From assembly GCA_028694715.1 (NCBI GenBank), contig JAQVKJ010000059.1, forward strand, positions 1 through 7,422: a DNA stretch of 7,422 nt. The letters are read 5' to 3'. Shown in pieces: positions 1 through 6,415 of the stretch. Made by a program: the position numbers and the translations under genes. Within the stretch, counting starts at the first letter, position 1. Every line of letters begins with the position of its first letter. Source of the stretch: Weeksellaceae bacterium (GTDB lineage: Bacteria; Bacteroidota; Bacteroidia; Flavobacteriales; Weeksellaceae). The notes beneath the pieces are model-generated. The model had not been told where the DNA came from, ran no database searches, and saw only the letters and a program-made list of their open reading frames with translations.

Positions 1-278
1 TACCGTTTATACAACACAGTCCACATCCAGTAATCCTTGCAGGTGACCTGAATGCCGTGCCTAATTCATATGAATATAAACAAATAAGTTTCTGGTTAAG
101 AGACTCTTATATAGATGTTGGTCGTTCTTCGGGGACAACTTTTCATGATTACAAATTTCCGCTCAGGCTGGATTATGTATTTCATTCTGACGAACTGCTT
201 TCAGTTGGCTATAAGGTACTGAGAAAACAAAAAATCTCTGACCATTATCCAGTAGTGGCTGAACTCAAATTACCATAA
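1..278 (+). CDS. Endonuclease/exonuclease/phosphatase (EEP) family protein, C-terminal part
   Basis: This is the last roughly 91 codons of a gene that begins left of the window; the first complete codon is at position 3 and the TAA stop is at 276-278. Three signature blocks of the Mg-dependent EEP (DNase I/exonuclease III-like) fold are visible in order: GDLNA at 42-56, LDYVF near 166-180, and the terminal catalytic SDHYPV near 237-254. The GTG inside GDLNAV is not a start, because the reading frame stays open and carries conserved sequence to the left edge. Family members cleave phosphodiester or phosphomonoester bonds in nucleic acids, lipids or other substrates, and this fragment does not show which. 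In flavobacteria, similar proteins often carry an N-terminal membrane region, but that part is outside the window. Assignment to the superfamily is firm; the substrate is unknown. Confidence 0.88.
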   Translation, partial: PFIQHSPHPVILAGDLNAVPNSYEYKQISFWLRDSYIDVGRSSGTTFHDYKFPLRLDYVFHSDELLSVGYKVLRKQKISDHYPVVAELKLP

Positions 279-292
279 CCGCTATGGCCATA

Positions 293-321
293 TTGACTTT
301 TGTCTGAAAATTGTATATTTG
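293..321 (+). promoter_or_regulatory. Candidate Bacteroidota-type promoter upstream of the exonuclease fusion gene
   Basis: The sequence TATATTTG at 314-321 matches the Bacteroidota -7 consensus TAnnTTTG exactly. A TTG at 293-295 lies 18 bases upstream, close to the usual position of the -33 element. Transcription would start near 328 and give a leader of about 180 bases before the ATG at 510. This is a pattern match in an AT-rich spacer, where such octamers can arise by chance, so it is only a candidate. It is the best promoter-like sequence in the only sizeable intergenic gap of the plus-strand gene run. Confidence 0.4.
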
Positions 322-419
322 AAAACACGCAAACAAAATCTGTAAGAGTGAAAATTATCAATGTTCCGAAAATATCAACAAGACATTCAGTTCAATTGAA
401 AACAAAATTCGGTGGTAAC

Positions 420-473
420 GGAATTCATTTGTGCCTGTCATCCCATTGCAGAACAGTCAGAAATGGAAATTCC
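420..473 (+). other. Imperfect nested inverted repeat in the leader of the exonuclease fusion gene
   Basis: GGAATTCATTT (420-430) can pair with AAATGGAAATTCC (461-473), giving about 11 base pairs with one or two bulged bases on the right arm. Inside it, CTGT (435-438) can pair with ACAG (453-456), separated from the outer stem by four unpaired bases on each side. The element ends 36 bases before the ATG at 510. No T-run follows, so it is not a typical intrinsic terminator. It could be a leader RNA structure or simply chance pairing; no known RNA family was recognised. The rest of the 279-509 spacer shows nothing further that I can support. Confidence 0.3.
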
Positions 474-509
474 ATAAAGCCGAATGAATAACCAATAGGA
501 ATCAAACAG

Positions 510-1859
510 ATGTATGCAGTTTTAGACATAGAAGCCACCGGCGGACAAATGGGTGAAGAAGAAATCATCGAAATTGCGGTTTATCGTTTTGATGGACGCA
601 TGACCACCGACCAACTCATTTCTCTGGTCAAACCCGATAGAAACATTGATCCTTATGTACAGAAACTTACGCGGATTACCCCCAAAACCGTCAGTACCGC
701 GCCTCGATTTCATGAAATCGCCAAAAGAATCATTGAAATTACCGTAGATGCGGTTTTGGTCGGACACAATGTGGATTTTGACTACCGAATGCTCAGACAA
801 GAATTCAGAAAACTCGGATACATCTACCAGCGAGATACGATTGACACTGTCCAACTGAGTGAAAAATATTTTCCCAACACAACTTCTCATTCGCTCGGCA
901 AGCTATGTAATGAACTTGGTATTCCCACCACTGACCGACACAGGGCTTCGGGAGACGCAAGGGCGACTTTGGAACTGTTCAGACTGATGTTAGAAAAAGA
1001 TTCTGAAAAAAACATTACTCAATACAATTCGGCCAATGGGAAAGCACAGCTGAGCGAATTTGGTTACAAAGGATTGCCCAATGCTGCTGGCGTCTTCTAT
1101 ATCCGCGACAAGAAAAGGAAGGTCATTTATCTGGCTGCTGCTGACAATATCGCACAAAACGCAAGACGACTGCTGAACGGAAAAACAGAAATCAGTCGCA
1201 AAATCAAAACACAGTTTGACAGCATCCATTTTGAACTTACAGGCAATCAACTGATTTCCAAAATAAAGGAACTGAATGAACTGAGGGAATTGAAGCCTGT
1301 TTTTAATCGGGTTGAACCAAATTTCACCCATTCAATCTGTCTTGAGTCCAGAATGGATTATCAAGTGCTGGTTATCCGGAAATCCGAAAAAAACCGTGAT
1401 AATTCGGTTTTAGAATTCCAGTATCCAAGAAGGATAAGAGAGGTTTTGTCGCATATCACTTCTGAATTCGAACTTTGTCCAATGCTCAACCGGCTGGTTC
1501 CTATGGACAATGAGTGTTTCAGTTATGAAGTAGGAGAATGTAGGGGTGCTTGCAAGGGAATTGAATCCTCCGAAACTTACAACCAAAGAATTCAATTATT
1601 TTTGGACAAAATCAATATAGAAAACAAAAATTTTCTGATTGTAGGAAACGGTCGGAAAATGAGTGAAAAATCATTTGTCCTAATTGAAAATGGGATTTGT
1701 AAAGGATACGGCTATTTTGAATTTCACAACCAAATCAAGGATACAAAAACCATTGCCGAACGGATGACGGCAGTTTCTCCAGATCCTGATTGCATCAAAA
1801 TTATCAAACCGTTTCTGGCCACTGGCAGATACAGGGATATAATTTCATTAGATTCGTAA
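510..1859 (+). CDS. DEDDh exonuclease fused to a degenerate UvrC-like GIY-YIG domain
   Basis: This 449-residue protein is probably a DNA repair or processing nuclease. Residues 1-165 form a DnaQ-like 3'-5' exonuclease with a complete DEDDh set: D6 and E8 (DIEATGG), D91 (HNVDFD), H144 and D149 (HRASGDA). Residues about 187-267 correspond to a UvrC/Cho-type GIY-YIG domain (start AAGVFYI, middle VIYLAAADN, end LKPVFN). The usual first Tyr is F196, YIG has become Y207-L208-A209, and the expected Arg aligns with N217. E254 and N266 remain. The C-terminal part resembles UvrC after its nuclease domain and has four cysteines, C323, C336, C344 and C348. Length and order match the flavobacterial exonuclease/GIY-YIG proteins I know, which normally keep the GIY-YIG residues. 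The ATG fits the conserved MYAxLDIE start, and AGGA (497-500) is a weak ribosome binding site. Exonuclease activity is expected; endonuclease activity is doubtful. Confidence 0.9.
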   Translation: MYAVLDIEATGGQMGEEEIIEIAVYRFDGRMTTDQLISLVKPDRNIDPYVQKLTRITPKTVSTAPRFHEIAKRIIEITVDAVLVGHNVDFDYRMLRQEFRKLGYIYQRDTIDTVQLSEKYFPNTTSHSLGKLCNELGIPTTDRHRASGDARATLELFRLMLEKDSEKNITQYNSANGKAQLSEFGYKGLPNAAGVFYIRDKKRKVIYLAAADNIAQNARRLLNGKTEISRKIKTQFDSIHFELTGNQLISKIKELNELRELKPVFNRVEPNFTHSICLESRMDYQVLVIRKSEKNRDNSVLEFQYPRRIREVLSHITSEFELCPMLNRLVPMDNECFSYEVGECRGACKGIESSETYNQRIQLFLDKINIENKNFLIVGNGRKMSEKSFVLIENGICKGYGYFEFHNQIKDTKTIAERMTAVSPDPDCIKIIKPFLATGRYRDIISLDS

Positions 1860-1883
1860 TAAATTTGTTTGATAGACAGAAAA

Positions 1884-2597
1884 ATGACAGAAAGAGAAGA
1901 AAAAGACAAAATTCGTGAAAAATTCACAATCAAAAATTGGAATGAAGTAAAATCAAATGACTCTTGGGCATTGTTCAAAATCATGTCTGAATTTGTTCAC
2001 GGTTACGAAACTATGGCCAAAATTGGACCATGCGTTTCGGTCTTCGGATCGGCAAGAACCCAAGACGACTCGCCCTACTATCGGTTGGCCGAAGAAATCT
2101 CGTACGGATTGACACAAATCGGTTTCGGTGTCATCACTGGCGGAGGCCCAGGTATCATGGAGGCCGCCAATAAGGGTGCCAGAAGAGGCGGTGGAAAATC
2201 AGTGGGAATAGGCATCAAACTGCCCTTTGAAGATTCAATGAATCCGTACATTGATCACGATTACAGCATTTATTTCGATTATTTTTTTGCCCGAAAAGTC
2301 ATGTTTGTAAAATATGCGCAGGGGTTTATCGTACTGCCGGGGGGACTGGGTACAATGGACGAACTATTTGAAGCATTAACATTGATTCAAACAAAAAAAA
2401 TCGGCAGATTCCCTATTGTTCTGGTAGGCACATCGTACTGGTCGGGATTGATTGACTGGATGAAAGGGACGCTGCTCGATGCAGGCAATATTTCAGAAAA
2501 AGATTTTGAGCTATACCGACTCGTAGATACTGCAGAAGAAGCTGTGGGACATATCAAAGCATTTTATGACAAATACACAGTCAAACAAAACTTCTGA
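1884..2597 (+). CDS. LOG family protein (TIGR00730, Rossmann-fold phosphoribohydrolase)
   Basis: This 237-residue protein belongs to the LOG/TIGR00730 family, whose characterised members hydrolyse the N-glycosidic bond of nucleoside 5'-monophosphates, releasing ribose 5-phosphate and a free base (cytokinin or adenine type). The nucleotide-binding GGGPGIME is at residues 86-93, an RK pair at 137-138, and the signature PGGLGTMDE at 152-160. R137 and E160 are the expected catalytic pair. The N-terminal extension (NDSWALFKIMSEFVHGYE, about 25-42) is typical of a Bacteroidota subgroup of around 230-240 residues. No signal peptide is seen, so it should be cytosolic. The frame is open back to a TTG at 1869, but ATG 1884 is preferred as the common start codon and leaves a 24-base gap after the exonuclease gene. 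The substrate in this organism is unknown; cytokinin production should not be assumed. Confidence 0.92.
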   Translation: MTEREEKDKIREKFTIKNWNEVKSNDSWALFKIMSEFVHGYETMAKIGPCVSVFGSARTQDDSPYYRLAEEISYGLTQIGFGVITGGGPGIMEAANKGARRGGGKSVGIGIKLPFEDSMNPYIDHDYSIYFDYFFARKVMFVKYAQGFIVLPGGLGTMDELFEALTLIQTKKIGRFPIVLVGTSYWSGLIDWMKGTLLDAGNISEKDFELYRLVDTAEEAVGHIKAFYDKYTVKQNF

Positions 2598-2643
2598 GCT
2601 TCAATACTAAAAAAAGAGCGGAATCGTTTTAAAACAAAGCCAA

Positions 2644-4914
2644 ATGATGTTCAACAAACAAGGGGATTATTTATTCAGAATTGTAGCGGTACTTTTCGTA
2701 TTCTTTCAAACCATCGGGATCTTTGCACAAAACAATAATGTCCGTTGGGAAGACCATTTTTCATATTCCAATGTGAGTCATATTTTGGAAATCAACGGAC
2801 TGATTTTCTGTAGTGCTGAAAACGGTTTGTTTATTTATGACCCAAACAGTGGAGAACTCGAAAAGAATTCAAAGGTCAATGAACTCAATGATGTCGGACT
2901 GACTGCCTTTAATTATAGCCAAGAAACAGACCAACTGCTGATTGGTTATAGGAGCGGCGAAATGGATATACTCGGTCCGGATGAGAATAAAAACATGCTC
3001 GAGATACCTCTGCATCAGTCTTATACTGGAGACAAAAGGGTGAATGACATTGAGCCTGCGGGTACGGTCGCAGTGGTTTCGGGTGAATTTGGATTGGCCA
3101 CTTTTGATTTGGAAAATTATGAATTCAACGAGACATGTTATTTTATTCAAGCAGGAACTTATTTTGGCGTCAAGGAATCAGCCGTTAGCAACGGAGTTAT
3201 CTATGCTGCCAGCGACAAAGGAATTTTTTACCATCCTTTGGATGAGTTTATTACAAATTTCACTGCTTGGGAACAACCTATCGGAATGCCGCTCACTCCC
3301 TTTCAGCACATAGTTGAATTTCAAGGAAATATAATTGCCGCAAGCGACGACAATGTATATAGATTTGACGGCGACAACTGGTTGATGTTTGCAAACTACC
3401 CAAACCTCAGAGACTTGACCGTCAACGGGAATACACTCAGCATTACACAAGCATCATCAATCACAAATTTTGATGAAAATTTAATCAATACCGGCACAGT
3501 AAGCTTTGGCTCTCCACTCAATACAGGTCTCAAAGTGAGCAATATTACCTATGGAGGATCTAATGATGCAGGCTTGCTAAGTGGATTGAATTCAATTTAT
3601 CCAGACGGTCCGTTCAACAATCAATCTTGGTCGGTTACTGCTGTCAACGGTCAAATATGGATTGCACCTGGTGGTATGTCCAACTTTTTTATTCCACAGT
3701 ACAATATCAACGGCTTCTATCACTTCGACGGCAATTATTGGGTACACCACACTTATGACGAAATGCTTCAGGCCAGAGACATTGTTGACATAGAGGTAAA
3801 TCCAATCGACAATACAGAATTTTATGTATGCTCATGGTTCGAATTTCCGACCTGGGAACAAGAGAATATTCATATCGGAATGTTTAGATACAAGGACGGG
3901 CAAATGGTCAACCATTACAATTCTGAGAACAGTGGGATTTTGTTCAGGGAACGAATTGGTGGTTCAGTGTTTGACGAAGCCGGAAATCTTTGGATCGGTC
4001 AGTCATTTGTAGAAGAAGGTGCCAAAACATATATGATCCGAAAGAATGCCGACGGCAGCTGGAAAGCCATAGATTTGAATGCGGCGGGCGGAGGAGCCGG
4101 TGCTCGTAAGCCCTTTATTTATAACGGATATGGCTTCCTTGCTTTGCCACGGTCAGACAGTGGTCTGAAAATCACCGATATGGAAGTCGTTTACACCATT
4201 GATGCAACCGTCGACCGTGGGAATCTTCCCTCTGCGCAAGTAACTGCCGCAGCTGTGGACTTGAACGGAGTACTGTGGATAGGAACAATCAATGGACTCA
4301 GGGTATTGTACAACCCATTGCAAGCCGTTCAGTCCGAATCATTTCAAACCCAGCCGATTGTGATTGAACAAAATGGATTGCCCGAGGCGCTACTAACCGA
4401 TGTGCAAATCAATGACATAAAAGTTGACGGAGCCAATCAAAAATGGTTGGCCACCGAAACTGCAGGGGTCTATTATTTCTCTGAAGACGGAACATCGACC
4501 GTTTTTCATTTTACCTCAGGCAATTCACCATTACCATCCAACAAAGTCAATTTCATTTCCATAGACAAGAGCAGCGGCAAGGTGTTTTTTGCCACAGACA
4601 AAGGAGTGGTTTCATATCGCAGTGACGCAGTGGAAGTGGGAGATTCTTTTGGAGATGTTTATGCCTATCCGAATCCGGTTCGCCCGGGTTTCAATGGTGA
4701 AGTCACCATCAAAGGGCTTCCGATTGACGCCGATGTGAGAATTGTAGACATCACAGGCAACCTGATTTACAAAGCAAAATCCGCGGGTGGTGTGGCCAAA
4801 TGGGATACCCGAAACATGAACGGCAAACCCGTAGCCTCGGGGATTTATCTGGTCCTAATGACCAATCAGGATGCGACTGAAACCAAGCAAACCAAAATTG
4901 CCATCGTCAGATAA
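2644..4914 (+). CDS. porZ: PorZ-like type IX secretion system protein (two beta-propellers plus sorting domain)
   Basis: This 756-residue secreted protein has a signal peptide: polar start, hydrophobic stretch at about 11-27, and likely cleavage after GIFA at residue 28. The body looks like two beta-propellers, roughly 33-330 and 330-665. Blade-like repeats include INGLIFCSAENGLFIYD (50-66), DEAGNLWIG (from D444), DLNGVLWIGT (D539), DGANQKWLAT (D595) and DKSSGKVFFAT (D641). Residues about 672-756 are a type A T9SS sorting domain (YPNPV at 675-679, then GNLIY, NGKPVASGIY and KIAIVR at the end). Length, order and downstream recO match PorZ of Porphyromonas and flavobacteria. There PorZ sits on the outer surface in the PorU-PorV-PorQ-PorZ attachment complex and hands anionic LPS to the sortase PorU. 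ATG 2647 is an alternative start. A different propeller protein with a sorting domain is possible but less likely. Confidence 0.83.
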   Translation: MMFNKQGDYLFRIVAVLFVFFQTIGIFAQNNNVRWEDHFSYSNVSHILEINGLIFCSAENGLFIYDPNSGELEKNSKVNELNDVGLTAFNYSQETDQLLIGYRSGEMDILGPDENKNMLEIPLHQSYTGDKRVNDIEPAGTVAVVSGEFGLATFDLENYEFNETCYFIQAGTYFGVKESAVSNGVIYAASDKGIFYHPLDEFITNFTAWEQPIGMPLTPFQHIVEFQGNIIAASDDNVYRFDGDNWLMFANYPNLRDLTVNGNTLSITQASSITNFDENLINTGTVSFGSPLNTGLKVSNITYGGSNDAGLLSGLNSIYPDGPFNNQSWSVTAVNGQIWIAPGGMSNFFIPQYNINGFYHFDGNYWVHHTYDEMLQARDIVDIEVNPIDNTEFYVCSWFEFPTWEQENIHIGMFRYKDGQMVNHYNSENSGILFRERIGGSVFDEAGNLWIGQSFVEEGAKTYMIRKNADGSWKAIDLNAAGGGAGARKPFIYNGYGFLALPRSDSGLKITDMEVVYTIDATVDRGNLPSAQVTAAAVDLNGVLWIGTINGLRVLYNPLQAVQSESFQTQPIVIEQNGLPEALLTDVQINDIKVDGANQKWLATETAGVYYFSEDGTSTVFHFTSGNSPLPSNKVNFISIDKSSGKVFFATDKGVVSYRSDAVEVGDSFGDVYAYPNPVRPGFNGEVTIKGLPIDADVRIVDITGNLIYKAKSAGGVAKWDTRNMNGKPVASGIYLVLMTNQDATETKQTKIAIVR

Positions 4915-5627
4915 TGATTGTAAAAACCCAAGCCATTGTAATTTCTTCATTAAAATACGGAGACACTTCTCGCATTTTGAAATGCTATACCCGTGAGGAA
5001 GGCATTCAATCATTGATTGCCAAAGGAGTCTATGCCAGAAGAAACAGAACCAATCCTATGCTCAGTCCACTCAATATGGTTGAACTGATTTATGACAACA
5101 AAGGAAAATCTACCTTAAAAATCATGAAGGAATGCAGGATGCAGGTTCATTATGTTTCCATAGACAACAATCAATACAAAACTGCCATTGCTTTGTTTTT
5201 GTCCGAAATCCTAAACATGGTGCTTAGGGAAGAAGAAGCCAATCCCGATTTGTATGATTTCGTCAGTTCATCACTGTCCTTTTTTGACCGCAAAGAAGAG
5301 GCTTATTCAGATTTCCATCTTTGGTTTCTTTTGCAGCTGAGCCGTTATCTCGGTTTTTATCCTCAAATCAAGCCGGGAGCTGCTTATTTTGATTTGATAA
5401 ATGGCGTCTCTGCACGAGAAATACCAACCGGTGTATATGCAGAAACTGAACGCATGAAATTGCTCGAAATCCTAAGTGAGCTCAACTTTTTTGAACAAGT
5501 GACAAACCGCTTCAACCAGTCGCAACGAAAAATGCTTTTAGAACTGCTGCTCAAATATTATGAGATTCATTTGTATGATTTCAGATGGCCAAAATCATTG
5601 GAAGTACTGAATGTGGTATTTGAATAA
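4914..5627 (+). CDS. recO: DNA repair protein RecO
   Basis: This 237-residue protein is RecO, the recombination mediator that works with RecR (and RecF) to load RecA onto SSB-coated single-stranded DNA and anneal strands. The N-terminal OB-fold (about 1-80) begins MIVKTQAIVISSLKYGDTSRIL and contains the usual LIAKGV segment. The helical C-terminal domain (about 85-237) includes HLWFLLQLSRYLGFYP and ends with the basic-aromatic LYDFRWPKSLEVL. Only two cysteines occur (C24, C74), so the four-Cys zinc site of some RecO proteins is absent; this is in line with other Bacteroidota RecO sequences as I remember them. Its ATG shares one base with the porZ stop (TAATG), which suggests translational coupling. 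Its stop touches the stop of the convergent methyltransferase gene. Length is normal for the family. Confidence 0.95.
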   Translation: MIVKTQAIVISSLKYGDTSRILKCYTREEGIQSLIAKGVYARRNRTNPMLSPLNMVELIYDNKGKSTLKIMKECRMQVHYVSIDNNQYKTAIALFLSEILNMVLREEEANPDLYDFVSSSLSFFDRKEEAYSDFHLWFLLQLSRYLGFYPQIKPGAAYFDLINGVSAREIPTGVYAETERMKLLEILSELNFFEQVTNRFNQSQRKMLLELLLKYYEIHLYDFRWPKSLEVLNVVFE

Positions 5628-6407
5628 TCATCTGAATAACCGCTGCCTAATCGCTTCGTAAACACAAACCGCAGCCGCATTACTGACATTGAGTGAATCC
5701 ACTCTACCCTTCATCGGAATTTTAATTTTAACATCCGAATGGGCATTCCAAAAATCACTGAGCCCGGTGGATTCGGTGCCCAAAACGATGGCCGAAGATT
5801 TGGTGAAATCGGCCTCATACAAATTTAGTGTATCCTCGCTCAGAAAGGTAGATACAATCTGTACATCGTTTTTCTTGAGCCAGTCAACAATATTTTCCTT
5901 GGTTTCAGCCAGTGTTTTGCAGGTAAAAACTGTACCCACACTGCTTCGGATGACATTTGGATTATAAAAATCGGTCAAGGGGTCGCAGACCACCAACAAA
6001 TCAACGCCCGCACCGTCACAACTTCTGAGTACCGCACCCATATTTCCGGGTTTTTCAACCGCTTCTAAAATAACAATCATTGGATTTTTGGGTAGCCGAA
6101 TCTCATTCAGCCTCAGTGTTTTGCTCTTGTAAATACCAATGATTCCGCCGCTTGTTCCCCGATAAGCAATTTGTTCAAACAAAGCAGCACTGAGCTTGAT
6201 CTTCTCAGTTTGTGGAAGACGGAGGTCTGATTGATAAATTCCATTGGCCAAATAGAACTTTTGTGGTTCAAATCCGGCATTCAACGCAAGCCGATTTTCC
6301 TGTACACCTTCCACCACAAACAAGCCCGAAGATTTCCTTTCTCTCGACTTTTGCTGCAGTTTGAGGAGCTGTTTGATACCCGGGTTTTGGAGGCTTTCGA
6401 TAAGCAT
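5628..6407 (-). CDS. TrmH/SpoU-family RNA 2'-O-ribose methyltransferase
   Basis: This 259-residue protein is a SAM-dependent SPOUT-class RNA methyltransferase, acting on rRNA or tRNA riboses. The N-terminal part (about 1-95) resembles the SpoU substrate-binding domain, with ERKSSGLFVVEG (23-34) and a GIIGI segment (88-92). The trefoil-knot catalytic domain carries all three motifs: motif 1 EKPGNMGAVLRS (118-129, R128), motif 2 VLGTESTGLSD (208-218, E212) and motif 3 IPMKGRVDSLNVSNAAAV (230-247, N240 and S242). The motif residues are intact, so it should be active. The target nucleotide cannot be told from sequence, so no symbol is given. It begins eight bases after the asd stop and is probably cotranscribed with asd. 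It runs convergently into recO without any spacer. Confidence 0.93.
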   Translation of the reverse strand: MLIESLQNPGIKQLLKLQQKSRERKSSGLFVVEGVQENRLALNAGFEPQKFYLANGIYQSDLRLPQTEKIKLSAALFEQIAYRGTSGGIIGIYKSKTLRLNEIRLPKNPMIVILEAVEKPGNMGAVLRSCDGAGVDLLVVCDPLTDFYNPNVIRSSVGTVFTCKTLAETKENIVDWLKKNDVQIVSTFLSEDTLNLYEADFTKSSAIVLGTESTGLSDFWNAHSDVKIKIPMKGRVDSLNVSNAAAVCVYEAIRQRLFR

Positions 6408-6415
6408 GACATATA

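Noticed and set aside
57..278. GTG at 57 as the start of a small 73-residue protein
   Set aside because: The frame is open to the window edge and carries the GDLN motif of the EEP fold upstream of this codon, so it is an internal Val.
283..292. Perfect palindrome TATGGCCATA just after the EEP gene
   Set aside because: It has no loop and no following T-run, so it is not a terminator, and a single 10-base palindrome is too weak to call an operator.
300..491. 63-codon open frame starting with TTG in the spacer before the exonuclease fusion gene
   Set aside because: It has a rare start codon, no convincing ribosome binding site and no recognisable domain, and it overlaps the candidate promoter and the inverted repeat. 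It is most likely a chance open frame in non-coding leader.
522..890. 122-codon antisense open frame within the exonuclease domain
   Set aside because: It lies opposite a strongly conserved DEDDh exonuclease frame and has no recognisable domain. It is a shadow of the real gene, as are the other antisense frames at 990-1331, 2869-3150 and 3178-3450.
2598..2643. Terminator or promoter between the LOG gene and porZ
   Set aside because: The 46-base gap contains only an A-run and a TTTTAAAA palindrome, with no GC-rich stem followed by T residues and no TAnnTTTG element.
5691..5704. Hairpin GAGTG-AATC-CACTC downstream of recO as a possible terminator
   Set aside because: It has only five base pairs, no T-run follows on the plus strand, and it lies within the conserved motif 3 codons of the methyltransferase gene.
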